NCBI GenBank assembly: GCA_900756545.1
Contig: CAAEKO010000012.1
Span: 1-64,000, forward strand
Reading direction: 5' to 3'
DNA length: 64,000 nt
DNA from: Clostridia bacterium
GTDB taxonomy: Bacteria; Bacillota; Clostridia; UBA1381
Position numbers and translations under genes: made by a program. Below the pieces are notes generated by a model, which saw only the letters and a program-made list of their open reading frames with translations, was not told the DNA's origin and did no database searches. Shown here in pieces: positions 16,560-25,424 of this stretch (position 1 is the stretch's first letter; the number at the start of each line of letters is the position of its first letter).

Positions 16560-17828
16560 TTACGCTTCCTCCTTCCCGGTCAGAAAATATATCGTATCCG
16601 GCTGTATCTGCCTAAATACGCGGACAACGTCCTCTTTTGTCACTGCCATGATATTCTTTTTATATTCCTCAATATCACAGTTCGTCCCCGCGATCATCTG
16701 GTCCAGATAAAAGGCGCGCATGTACCGCTGATTGTCATAATAAGAATTCAAACTGTTGATAATCGTTTTGATGCTGGAATCAAACTCCATGTCTGTGACC
16801 TCACCAGCCTGAATCGCATGGAACTGCGCCATGGTTTCATCATAGGCCTTCTGAAAATTCTCAAATTCGATTCCCGCGTTTACAACCATAAGCCCCTTCA
16901 CCTTTTCCAGCTGGCTGGAAGCATAGTATGCTAGGCTCAGTTTCTCCCGGACATTGTTGAACAGCTTGGAGTGTGTGCCCGCACCGAATACGCTGTTGGC
17001 CGCCACAAGCGCCCACGCGTCTTTGTCCGTGGGCTTGATGTTGGTACGGAAGCCAATAGAGAGCTTTCCCTGGGTCACATCCATCCGTTCTGTGACATTT
17101 TCAATATCCGTATTCTTTTTCAGGATCTGTGTTTCAGCAACAGGCGGCGCAGTAAATAAAATTCCGCTGATTTTATTTTTGACAGTATCCTCTATTTTGT
17201 TTAAGTCCGCCGTTCCACAGACAAAAATATCTATGGCGGAAGAAGTGATAATCTTTTGATAATGTGCATACAGGTTTTCAGCGTCAACACCATCTACCCC
17301 CTCCGCAGTGCCCAGTACGGAGAGGCCGAACGGTTCGCCTTTGCACATTTCCTCCACACACCGGTGGTGGGCATATGTCCGCTTGTCATTAATCAAGCTT
17401 TGGATCTTATCCCTGGCATTCTTCTTTTCCTGCTCTACAAAGTCTTTTCGGAATATTCCGTTTTCCAGCACAGGTTCAAGCAGCATGGAAAATAAAAGCT
17501 CTGTAAGTTCCTGCGAAATTTTTTCGCCCTCAGGCGCGTATTGGTCAGCAATTGCCTCTGCGTCAAAAACCATCATCTGGTTTTCGCCTTTTTTCGTCAC
17601 GGTTACATTCAGCTCCGCCCCGTATAAATCCTCTAATTTATGTGCGATTTGTGCAGAATCTGCCGCCATGCGGCAGCCGCGATTCAGCACATAGGGCAAC
17701 ACAGCGTTTAACGACGCTTCCCGGGCCGACAGAGGTCTGCGGATATACAGGCCAAACGTCGTGGTTTTTAGTTTTTCCATAGGAATATAGTATAATGTAA
17801 TGTTGGGGTTCACTTGTCTTTTTTCCAT
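16560..17828 (-). CDS. ymfF: M16 family non-catalytic partner, YmfF type
   Basis: A 422-residue M16 homologue in which the HxxEH zinc site is replaced by VLPYVLNRG, so it cannot bind zinc in the usual way. The fold is otherwise kept, including ANSVFGAGTHSKLFNNVREK in the second half. The start at 17828 has GAGGAG about eight bases upstream; the frame is open seven codons further without a better site. It is translated just before ymfH with no gap, consistent with a fixed heterodimer. Confidence 0.86.
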   Translation of the reverse strand: MEKRQVNPNITLYYIPMEKLKTTTFGLYIRRPLSAREASLNAVLPYVLNRGCRMAADSAQIAHKLEDLYGAELNVTVTKKGENQMMVFDAEAIADQYAPEGEKISQELTELLFSMLLEPVLENGIFRKDFVEQEKKNARDKIQSLINDKRTYAHHRCVEEMCKGEPFGLSVLGTAEGVDGVDAENLYAHYQKIITSSAIDIFVCGTADLNKIEDTVKNKISGILFTAPPVAETQILKKNTDIENVTERMDVTQGKLSIGFRTNIKPTDKDAWALVAANSVFGAGTHSKLFNNVREKLSLAYYASSQLEKVKGLMVVNAGIEFENFQKAYDETMAQFHAIQAGEVTDMEFDSSIKTIINSLNSYYDNQRYMRAFYLDQMIAGTNCDIEEYKKNIMAVTKEDVVRVFRQIQPDTIYFLTGKEEA

Positions 17829-17898
17829 CCCACGCACTCCTCTTCTCAAAATTTTCCTGTTTAATCATAATTGTACCGCGAAACCAGGCGTCTGTCAA

Positions 17899-18837
17899 CT
17901 ATCCCACAAAGCTTTCTATCTCGTCAAATGTTAAATTTTTGTGAAGCGCCAGATTGATACCGTTGGCAACAGTCTTGGACGTCTTTTCAATAACCAGGTC
18001 GATGTCCTTGGGCGTAACCATCAGGCGGCCAATATTCTTGGATAAAGCCTCCTTGATTAAATCATGCTTTTCCCGGAAACTCATTTCCTCCTCCATGTCC
18101 TTCATAGCCAGGTCAATACTATCGCTGGCAATCGTTGCGGCGTCCACCACAGTCGGCACACCAATGGCGATCACCTTCGTACCCAGAGTTTCCTTATTCA
18201 GTCCTGCCCGGTTATTCTCTACACCCGCTCCGGGATTGATACCGGTGTCCGCGATCTGGATCGTAGTACTGATCCTGTCCAGACTCCGGGAGGCCAGTGC
18301 GTCCACAGCGATCACAAGCTCCGGGTGGACCTGCCCCACGATCCCCTTGATGATTTCTGCTGTTTCCATGCCTGTAGTACCCAAAACCCCCGGTGCAATG
18401 GCGCAAACCGAGCTTATCCCCTCATCCAGATATTCCCGCATGTGCTTGCGCATGTGGTTTGTGACCATCAGATTGCCGATCACCTTCGGCCCCAAGGCGT
18501 CAGGGGTGATCTGCTTGTTGCCCAGCCCCACCACCAGCGTCACCGTGTCCTCGTGAATATCCGCCATCTGCCTGAGCTCTTCCGCCAGCAGCTTGCAGGT
18601 ATTTTCATAAGCTTCCACACTGTATTTAATTTCCGGCGCCTCAATCGTCACATATGTTCCTTTGGGCTTACCCAGCGTTTTTTCCCCATTCTCGTTTTGA
18701 ATACTGATTTTTGTCACACTGATTCCGTCCTCCGCTCGGACGTCCACCTCTACCCCGTCTATCCTTTCCTCGGCTTCCGCGCTTTCCGCATACATCTCAT
18801 GGGCTTCCAGTGCAAGGTCTGTTCTGATATTCTCCAT
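17899..18837 (-). CDS. gpr: Spore germination protease GPR
   Basis: The protease that degrades small acid-soluble spore proteins at germination (family A25). The protein begins MENIRTDLALEAHEMY, and the TDLALEA part mimics the SASP cleavage site used for autoprocessing of the zymogen. The conserved acidic positions of the family are visible in QITPDALGP and VIAVDALASRS. The length of 312 is a little shorter than the Bacillus enzymes. AAAGGAATGG precedes the ATG. It stands alone and is expected to be forespore-expressed. It is the strongest marker in the window that the organism makes endospores. Confidence 0.95.
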   Translation of the reverse strand: MENIRTDLALEAHEMYAESAEAEERIDGVEVDVRAEDGISVTKISIQNENGEKTLGKPKGTYVTIEAPEIKYSVEAYENTCKLLAEELRQMADIHEDTVTLVVGLGNKQITPDALGPKVIGNLMVTNHMRKHMREYLDEGISSVCAIAPGVLGTTGMETAEIIKGIVGQVHPELVIAVDALASRSLDRISTTIQIADTGINPGAGVENNRAGLNKETLGTKVIAIGVPTVVDAATIASDSIDLAMKDMEEEMSFREKHDLIKEALSKNIGRLMVTPKDIDLVIEKTSKTVANGINLALHKNLTFDEIESFVG

Positions 18838-18904
18838 ATTAGGCCATTCCTTTCCATTAATAATATATGCTTATTCTTGCCCGCGGCAGGATTTTCTATA
18901 CAAG

Positions 18905-18934
18905 CGCAAAAAAGGAAGCGGCCCGCCGCTTCCC
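18905..18934 (-). terminator. Terminator of the smc-ftsY-DUF1294 operon
   Basis: The stem GGAAGCGG/CCGCTTCC with loop CCCG is followed by TTTTTT on the minus strand and touches the DUF1294 stop codon. Confidence 0.88.
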
Positions 18935-19194
18935 TATAAAAATCTTAAAATTATATATAGCGCCGCCCCATTCCAAAGGACTGCCAGCGGGACAAGAATC
19001 CGAAATTTCATTTTCCTGGTCTTGTGTCGGAACACGGCCATACTGCATACCGCGCCCACACCGCCCAGCAGCCATGCCAGCCCGATCAGCACCGCCTCCC
19101 GGATTCGCCATCGGTCATGCATCGCTTTCCATTTATCCAGCCCATAGAGCAGGAACACAAACAGATTCCAGATTACAAGAACAGTCCAGATCAA
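18934..19194 (-). CDS. DUF1294 small membrane protein
   Basis: An 86-residue protein of the DUF1294 family with three hydrophobic segments (about 3-20, 35-54 and 66-84) and the family's DKWKAMHDRWRIRE stretch between the first two. The only start that keeps the first membrane segment is TTG at 19194, which overlaps the ftsY stop codon as TTGA, so translation is probably coupled to ftsY. The function is unknown. It closes the rnc-smc-ftsY series. Confidence 0.78.
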   Translation of the reverse strand: MIWTVLVIWNLFVFLLYGLDKWKAMHDRWRIREAVLIGLAWLLGGVGAVCSMAVFRHKTRKMKFRILVPLAVLWNGAALYIILRFL

Positions 19195-20102
19195 TTTTCA
19201 AACAGCGCCCTTGCGAAATCCTCCGGGTTGAATTCCTGCAGGTCGTCCATTCCTTCTCCCACGCCCACAAACTTGACGGGAATCTTCTGTTCCTGGGAAA
19301 TTGCCACGACCACGCCCCCCTTTGCCGTACCGTCCAGCTTAGTCAGGATGATGCCGGTGATTTCCGCCGCCTCAGAAAACAGCTTTGCCTGGCTAAGGGC
19401 ATTTTGTCCCGTAGTCGCGTCTAAAACGAGCAAAATTTCCTTCGGCGCATCCGGCAGTTCCCGGGCTATGACTCTGGATATCTTCTCCAGCTCCGCCATC
19501 AGGTTTTTCTTGTTGTGGAGCCTTCCCGCCGTATCGCAGATCAAAATGTCCACATTCCGGGCCTTTGCCGCATTACATGCGTCAAAAACCACAGCCGCCG
19601 GATCAGAGTTTTCCTGCTGTTTGATAATATCACAACCGCTGCGCTGAGCCCAGATATCCAGCTGGTCTATTGCCGCCGCCCGGAAGGTGTCTGCCGCCGC
19701 TAACAGGACCTTTTTCCCCTGGCTTTTGTAAAAGTTAGCCAGCTTGCCGATACTGGTGGTCTTCCCCACGCCGTTCACGCCAATCACCAGTACAACTGCC
19801 GGCGCCGGCTCCAGCCGCATAGCGCAGTCCATTTCCCGCATAATGTCACGAATGACCGCCCGCAGCTCATCCTTTACCTCTTCGGCTTCCGAAATCCGTT
19901 TGGTCTTGACCCGGTCGCGCAGCTCTTCGATAATAGAAACAGATGTTTCCACGCCCAAATCGGACATAATCAAAGCTTCTTCCAGTTCCTCAAAAAATTC
20001 CTCGTCTACTTTGACAAATACCTTAAAAACCTGATTGACCTGCTCCGATATAGCGTCGCGGGTCTTGCCCAAACTGTTTTTCAACTTTTCAAAAAATCCC
20101 AT
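19191..20102 (-). CDS. ftsY: Signal recognition particle receptor FtsY
   Basis: The SRP GTPase that docks ribosome-SRP complexes at the membrane. The N domain covers about 1-95, with no long acidic A domain. The GTPase motifs are G1 GVNGVGKTT (108-116), the insertion box DTFRAAAIDQL, G3 DTAGR and G4 TKLDGTAKGG. The length of 303 is typical for Bacillota. It lies 14 bases behind smc in the same operon, a classic arrangement, and ends overlapping the DUF1294 start. Confidence 0.97.
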   Translation of the reverse strand: MGFFEKLKNSLGKTRDAISEQVNQVFKVFVKVDEEFFEELEEALIMSDLGVETSVSIIEELRDRVKTKRISEAEEVKDELRAVIRDIMREMDCAMRLEPAPAVVLVIGVNGVGKTTSIGKLANFYKSQGKKVLLAAADTFRAAAIDQLDIWAQRSGCDIIKQQENSDPAAVVFDACNAAKARNVDILICDTAGRLHNKKNLMAELEKISRVIARELPDAPKEILLVLDATTGQNALSQAKLFSEAAEITGIILTKLDGTAKGGVVVAISQEQKIPVKFVGVGEGMDDLQEFNPEDFARALFEN

Positions 20103-20116
20103 GCTCCAATTCCTTT

Positions 20117-23100
20117 CTAACCCAGCATTTCATCTTCCACATCATCAATCTTAAGCGACAGAAGCTTAGACACACCCTTTTCCTGCATAGTCACGCCGTA
20201 CATGATATTGGCTGCCTCCATCGTTCCGCGCCGGTGCGTAATCACGATAAACTGCGTCTGCGATAAATAATTTTTCAAATATGTGGCAAACCGCGCCACA
20301 TTCACATCATCCAGCGCCGCGTCAATTTCGTCCAGAATACAAAACGGCGTAGGCTTGACCTCCAAAATTGCAAATAGCAGGGCAATGGCGATAAAGGATT
20401 TTTCACCGCCGGAATATAGGTTGATATTCTGTAACCCCTTGCCTGGAAGCTGAACCTCGATCTCAATCCCGCTTTCCATCACATCATGGGGATCAGACAG
20501 ATACAGCCGCCCGCTCCCGCCGCCGAAAAGTTCTTTAAATACATGGCCGAAGCTCTTGTTGATGGCCTCAAACTGCTTCTGAAAATGCTCCTCCATCAAT
20601 TCCTGCATGGAGTCGATGACCTTGTTCAGGTTGTCCTGAGATTTTTCCATATCGGCCTTCTGTGTGCTCAGGAAGTCAAACCGCTCCTTGGTTTCCTTAT
20701 ACTCCCGGATCGCGTCCACATTCACACTGCCCAAGGCCTTGATTTTTCCTTTCAGCTCTGCCGTACGCTTCTTGGATTCCGCTTCATTTTCAATCGGGAT
20801 ACTGATTTCCGCTGCAGAGCCCGGCGTCAGCTCGTAGTCGTCCCAAAGCCGGTTAATGGTGTTCTCTAAATCACTTTGCAGCTTCTCCCGGCGGTTTTCC
20901 AGCCGGGCCAGCTCCTGCTGCAAAAGGATCAGCTTATCGGTCAAATCCTTGTTTGTGTTCTGAATCCCCTTTAAACCGTCCATGATCCCCGCTTTTTCCT
21001 GTTCAATTTCCTCTATCTGCTTCTTGATTTCCACAGACAGCTTCCCAATTTCATCAATTTCCGCATTTTTGTCCTGTATCTTTTGTTTCAGCGCCTCAAT
21101 CTTATCCCGCATGGATCGCTTGTCATTTGCTTTATCCTGCATCTGCGCCTGATTTTCCATAATAGAAGTCTGAATGTCTCGAATGCTGTTTTTCGCCGCC
21201 TCAATGTCTTTTTCAATCGTTCTGAGACGCAGGGTTTCGTCCATCAGTTCTTTTGCTTTCGCATCTTTATTCGCCGCCGCCGTTTCATATTCTTCCTCAA
21301 AAGTCTGTACTTGCGCGTTCAGCTCTTCAATTTCCCGTTCGCCCCGCCGCACGGTGTTGATTGCCGCAGCGATCTCATCCCCGGACTGGGCGAGCTGGGT
21401 TTCGATCTGCGCCAGCTCCTCCGTCAGCGCCCTCTCCGACTCTCCGCTGCTTTCCAAGCTTTGGCGCAGATGCGCCGAGGTATTCTCCAATACCAGCACA
21501 TCATTTTCATATTCCCGTAAAAGCGGCGTATACGAGGCAAGCTGATTATTGATATTCTGTATATCGCCGCCGCGTTTTGCCTGTTCCTCTTTCCTTTGTG
21601 CCAAATCTTTGGAAAGGGCGGAAATATCCGCTGTCAGGGTTTTGATTTCATTTGCACGAGACAAAAATCCGCTGGCCTTGTTGACGCTGCCGCCGGACAT
21701 AGAGCCGCCGGCATTCAAGATATCCCCTTCCAGGGTCACCGTTCTGAACCGATAGGAAAATTTCCTGCTCAGCGCAATGGCGTTGTCGATATTGTCCACA
21801 ACTACAACACGTCCCAGGAGACTCTTCACGATTCCGTCATACTTCTTATCATACCGGATCAGATCGCTTGCCAGCCCGATCACACCTTTTTCCGCGGAAA
21901 CCTCTCGGATGTTGTCCAGCGTTCTGCCGGATACGGAGGAAACCGGCAGGAAGGTGGCCCGTCCTGCCCGAGCATTGCGCAGATAAGCAATGGCAGATTT
22001 TGCGTCCTCCTCAGTTTCCACCACGATATTTTGTAAAGCGCCGCCCAAACTGATTTCAATTGCTGTCACATATTCCTTCTGTACATCAATTAAGCCGGAT
22101 ACCGTACCATAGATCGCAAGCTTTTTCAACTCCTGCGCCTTTAATACGGCTTTTACGCTTTTCGCATAACCCTCGTAGTCGTTTTCCATGCCCTCCAGAA
22201 TACGTTTTTTTGAAGTCTTAGAGTTTAATTCCACCTCCATCTGCCCGATTTCCCGGCCATTTTGGGTAAACTCCTCCCGAAGAGCGGCAAGCTGGACGTT
22301 CCGTTTTTCGATCCTATCCCGCATAGCCGTCATTTTCTCTTTTTTGTCCTGAATTTCCCGGGCATTGTCCGCAAGCTCGGTCTGGATTGTTTCTACACCC
22401 TGCCCATGCGCCTTTAATTCATTTTCAACCGTTTCCCGCCGCTCAATAAAACTTTTCCGCAGGGTTTCGATGCCGCTGATATTGGCCTTTTTCGCAGAAA
22501 TACTGTTCATTTTCTCAATGATGTCGCCTTTCACAGCGTCGATTTTCTGTCTGCATTCGTTCAGCCGTTCAAAAACGGCTTCATTTTCCTTCTGAATTTC
22601 ATCAAAACGGATAAACAAATCCTTAGATTCCTGCTCCTGCCCGGCAATCTGCTTTTCCAAATCCCGAATTTGTACCTCTGCCTCTTTATTTTTCTTTTCC
22701 AGCGCTTCAATTTCTCCCTCAATCCGTCCGGCCATAGCCAAACTGTTCTGGATATCATTTTCTGCAATGGAAATCTCATTTTTTGCCGCCATACTTTTGG
22801 ACTCATTCTCCATCAAAGCCTGATTTTTCGCTGCCTGCTCCTCGTCCTTCAGTCTGCTTTTTTCATACAACGCATTCTGCCTGACTTCAATTTCCGTTTC
22901 CTGTGCCCGCAGCCCCTCAATTTCCTCCCGGACATTTTCGTATTGCTGCTCCGTCTCCCTGCTGGATACCTTGTTTTTATCAATGGCGATCAGGCTCATG
23001 CTTACATCCAGGCTTTTATATTCCTCATAAAGCTCCATGTACTTCCGGGCTTTGCGGGACTGGTTTTCCAAGGGCTTAATCCGGCTTTCCAGCTCCGTAA

Positions 23101-23683
23101 CAATATCGTTGATCCGGGTCAGATTTTCTGTAACGGAGGCCAACTTACGCAGTGCCTCGTCCTTCCTGTGCTTATATTTCGATACGCCTGCCGCTTCCTC
23201 AAAAAAGCTCCGCCTGTCCTCTGCCTTCGTAGACAGAATCTGGGATACGTTCCCTTGGCCGATCATGGAATAGCCATCCCGTCCAAGCCCGGTATCCATA
23301 AACAGCTCGTGAATATCCTTGAGCCGACAGCTTGCCTTGTTGATCTGGTATACGCTTTCGCCGGAACGAAATACACGCCGGGTAACCATGACCTCGTCAA
23401 AGTCAATGGGAAACAGCTTATCGCTGTTATCCAGCACAAGGCTGACCTCAGCATAGTTCACCGGCTTACGGGTAGCCGTACCTGCAAAAATAACGTCCTG
23501 CATATTGGAACCCCGCAGAGTCTTTGCGCTCATTTCCCCCATAACCCAGCGGATCGCGTCGGAAATATTGCTCTTTCCACTGCCGTTTGGCCCAACTACA
23601 GAGGTAACCCCCTGTCCGAATTCCAGAACTGTTTTATCCGCAAATGATTTGAATCCCTGTATTTCAATTCTCTTTAAGTACAA
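20117..23683 (-). CDS. smc: Chromosome partition protein SMC
   Basis: An 1188-residue condensin ATPase that compacts and resolves the chromosome with ScpA and ScpB. Walker A is GPNGSGKSN at 31-39. Two long coiled coils flank a hinge at about 510-680, with the glycine-rich motif GSMSGGS near its end. The C-terminal head has the signature LYSGGEKS and Walker B FCILDEIDAALDD. It follows the radical SAM gene with a two-base gap and precedes ftsY, all downstream of rnc. The long antisense open frames within it are by-products of its biased codon use. Confidence 0.98.
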   Translation of the reverse strand: MYLKRIEIQGFKSFADKTVLEFGQGVTSVVGPNGSGKSNISDAIRWVMGEMSAKTLRGSNMQDVIFAGTATRKPVNYAEVSLVLDNSDKLFPIDFDEVMVTRRVFRSGESVYQINKASCRLKDIHELFMDTGLGRDGYSMIGQGNVSQILSTKAEDRRSFFEEAAGVSKYKHRKDEALRKLASVTENLTRINDIVTELESRIKPLENQSRKARKYMELYEEYKSLDVSMSLIAIDKNKVSSRETEQQYENVREEIEGLRAQETEIEVRQNALYEKSRLKDEEQAAKNQALMENESKSMAAKNEISIAENDIQNSLAMAGRIEGEIEALEKKNKEAEVQIRDLEKQIAGQEQESKDLFIRFDEIQKENEAVFERLNECRQKIDAVKGDIIEKMNSISAKKANISGIETLRKSFIERRETVENELKAHGQGVETIQTELADNAREIQDKKEKMTAMRDRIEKRNVQLAALREEFTQNGREIGQMEVELNSKTSKKRILEGMENDYEGYAKSVKAVLKAQELKKLAIYGTVSGLIDVQKEYVTAIEISLGGALQNIVVETEEDAKSAIAYLRNARAGRATFLPVSSVSGRTLDNIREVSAEKGVIGLASDLIRYDKKYDGIVKSLLGRVVVVDNIDNAIALSRKFSYRFRTVTLEGDILNAGGSMSGGSVNKASGFLSRANEIKTLTADISALSKDLAQRKEEQAKRGGDIQNINNQLASYTPLLREYENDVLVLENTSAHLRQSLESSGESERALTEELAQIETQLAQSGDEIAAAINTVRRGEREIEELNAQVQTFEEEYETAAANKDAKAKELMDETLRLRTIEKDIEAAKNSIRDIQTSIMENQAQMQDKANDKRSMRDKIEALKQKIQDKNAEIDEIGKLSVEIKKQIEEIEQEKAGIMDGLKGIQNTNKDLTDKLILLQQELARLENRREKLQSDLENTINRLWDDYELTPGSAAEISIPIENEAESKKRTAELKGKIKALGSVNVDAIREYKETKERFDFLSTQKADMEKSQDNLNKVIDSMQELMEEHFQKQFEAINKSFGHVFKELFGGGSGRLYLSDPHDVMESGIEIEVQLPGKGLQNINLYSGGEKSFIAIALLFAILEVKPTPFCILDEIDAALDDVNVARFATYLKNYLSQTQFIVITHRRGTMEAANIMYGVTMQEKGVSKLLSLKIDDVEDEMLG

Positions 23684-23685
23684 AG

Positions 23686-24690
23686 TTACCCCTCTTTCTT
23701 TCGCCAGTATACCTCTCCCAAAGGTATATTTTCATCGCCTATGATCCGGATATCCGAGCCAAACTGCGCCCTAATCCGGTATAAATTCCGTTTTTGGTTG
23801 CCTACTGCCTTGGAAAGCGCCCGGGGATGTACCGCCACTGCGCCGTTCGTATGCCCCTCCAAAGCCTTTCTGATTTTATCCCAATATATCTCGCTCTCGC
23901 AAAGCTCCCGAAAAGCGCTGTGAAACGGTCCCGCCACGAAAGCGCCGCCGGGCGCGATCTCCTCCGTAGTTTGCAGGGCTACCCTAATCACAGGGATTCC
24001 TGCGTTTTGAAACATAATCAGCAAGCTTTTGCAGAGGTTTACGGCCTCTTCCAGGCTCTGCGGCCTATATGCGCCGCTTTTGTACATTTTTTCAAGATAT
24101 GTGTCCCGCACAACCAATGTGGGATATATCCGCACAAAATCCGGCTTAAGTGCAATAATCCGCCGGGCAGTCTTTTGGGATTTTTCCGGCGTATCCCCCG
24201 GTAATCCGGTCATCATCTGTAACCCCACCTGAAAAGGATATTCCCTGAGTATTCCAACGGCTTTTTCAACATCCAGCGCAGTATGTCCCCTGTGTGACGC
24301 CTTTAGAACATCTTCATCCATACTCTGTACCCCAAGCTCCACGGCCGTCACACCAAACTCAGCAAGCTGGCCGCAAATCCGATTATCTATATAATCCGGC
24401 CGGGTAGAAAGACGAATTCCGTTGATTTTTCCAGTCCGTACATAGGGGTACGCCGCCGCCAAAAGCCGCCGCTGCTCTGCGAAATCAATTCCTGTAAAGC
24501 TGCCGCCAAAAAATGCCGCTTCAACATAACCGTCCCGAGGGAGGGTCTTTAAATAGGCTTCGATGGTTTCCTGTACGGATTCCACGGTCACCTCTGTGCC
24601 GCTGCCCGTTATATGCTTTTGATTGCAAAAAACACAGTCAAAGGGACATCCTTTATGCGGCACAAAAATCGGTATATTATAGTGTTTCAT
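23686..24690 (-). CDS. Elp3-like radical SAM protein
   Basis: A 334-residue radical SAM enzyme. The 4Fe-4S motif is CPFDCVFC at about residues 14-21, with the GGSFTGID glycine motif for SAM binding and the barrel segments RLSTRPDYID and ELGVQSMDEDVL, as in Elp3/HemN-type proteins. It has no acetyltransferase domain, so it is not full Elp3. Its start overlaps the end of rnc by 14 bases, and it is followed by smc after two bases. This rnc-radical SAM-smc order recurs in Clostridia. The substrate is not known; RNA modification is a guess. Confidence 0.82.
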   Translation of the reverse strand: MKHYNIPIFVPHKGCPFDCVFCNQKHITGSGTEVTVESVQETIEAYLKTLPRDGYVEAAFFGGSFTGIDFAEQRRLLAAAYPYVRTGKINGIRLSTRPDYIDNRICGQLAEFGVTAVELGVQSMDEDVLKASHRGHTALDVEKAVGILREYPFQVGLQMMTGLPGDTPEKSQKTARRIIALKPDFVRIYPTLVVRDTYLEKMYKSGAYRPQSLEEAVNLCKSLLIMFQNAGIPVIRVALQTTEEIAPGGAFVAGPFHSAFRELCESEIYWDKIRKALEGHTNGAVAVHPRALSKAVGNQKRNLYRIRAQFGSDIRIIGDENIPLGEVYWRKKEG

Positions 24691-25357
24691 GGTTCAGTTT
24701 CTTCAGCGCGTCCTTCGCCGCTTCCTGCTCGGCTTCTTTTTTGCTCTGCCCATTTCCGCAGCCAATGGCTTTTCCGCTCAAGGCTACTTCCACCGTAAAA
24801 TCCTTGTGGTGATCCGGTCCGTGCTCAGAAATAACAGTATATGCAAGCCGCCCTTTATTATCCTTCTGAATGACCTCCTGCAAGGTGGTCTTATAGTCAT
24901 GACAGCTTTCTCCCCGAAGTGCGGCGTCTAATTCGTCTTTCATCTGCGCAAGCAGCCATCTCCTGATCACACTGACGTCACTGTCTAGATAGATGGCCGC
25001 AATAACAGCTTCATACGCGTCTGATAACACAGAATCCCGATCCCGTCCGCCTGTATTTTCCTCGCCTCTGCCCAAACGGATATATTTCCCAAGCTCAATC
25101 TTACGCGCCAGCTGAGCCAGCGCCGGCTCGCACACCAGCGACGCTCTGATCTTTGACAAGCTGCCCTCATTTTCCTGCCGCAGCTCCCGGTATAAAAAAG
25201 TGCTGACTACTAAACTCAATACGGAATCCCCTAAAAACTCCATCCGCTCATTGTAAGCACAGTGGTGCTCGTTAGCGTAGGAGCTGTGAGTCAGCGCCGT
25301 TTCTATCAACTGGGGATCTTTAAATTTGTATCCAAGTTTTTCCTCAAAATCCGTCAT
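24677..25357 (-). CDS. rnc: Ribonuclease III
   Basis: A double-strand-specific endoribonuclease for rRNA and mRNA processing. The catalytic signature ERMEFLGDSVL is at about 37-47, with the second acidic cluster SDAYEAVIAAIYLD near 110-123. A dsRNA-binding domain starts near DYKTTLQEVIQ (about 155) and ends with GKSKKEAEQEAA-type helix residues (here GQSKKEAEQEAAKDAL). The length of 226 is typical. It overlaps the radical SAM gene by 14 bases and follows fabF with a weak hairpin between. Confidence 0.96.
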   Translation of the reverse strand: MTDFEEKLGYKFKDPQLIETALTHSSYANEHHCAYNERMEFLGDSVLSLVVSTFLYRELRQENEGSLSKIRASLVCEPALAQLARKIELGKYIRLGRGEENTGGRDRDSVLSDAYEAVIAAIYLDSDVSVIRRWLLAQMKDELDAALRGESCHDYKTTLQEVIQKDNKGRLAYTVISEHGPDHHKDFTVEVALSGKAIGCGNGQSKKEAEQEAAKDALKKLNHETL

Positions 25358-25390
25358 AATCCATACCTTTCCTCTTCATTTCAAAAACGA

Positions 25391-25420
25391 AAAGCAGGGT
25401 TGCAGCATATACAACCCTTT
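25391..25420 (-). terminator. Weak terminator or attenuator between fabF and rnc
   Basis: GGGTTG and CAACCC pair around a nine-base loop, followed on the minus strand by GCTTTTCGTTTTT. It would partly separate the fab genes from rnc-smc-ftsY. The interrupted T-tract suggests leaky read-through. Confidence 0.5.
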
Positions 25421-25424
25421 TTTC

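Noticed and set aside
22670..23647. Long open frame on the plus strand of 325 codons
   Set aside because: It lies opposite the N-terminal part of smc and reads as low-quality sequence. The smc motifs leave no doubt about the coding strand.
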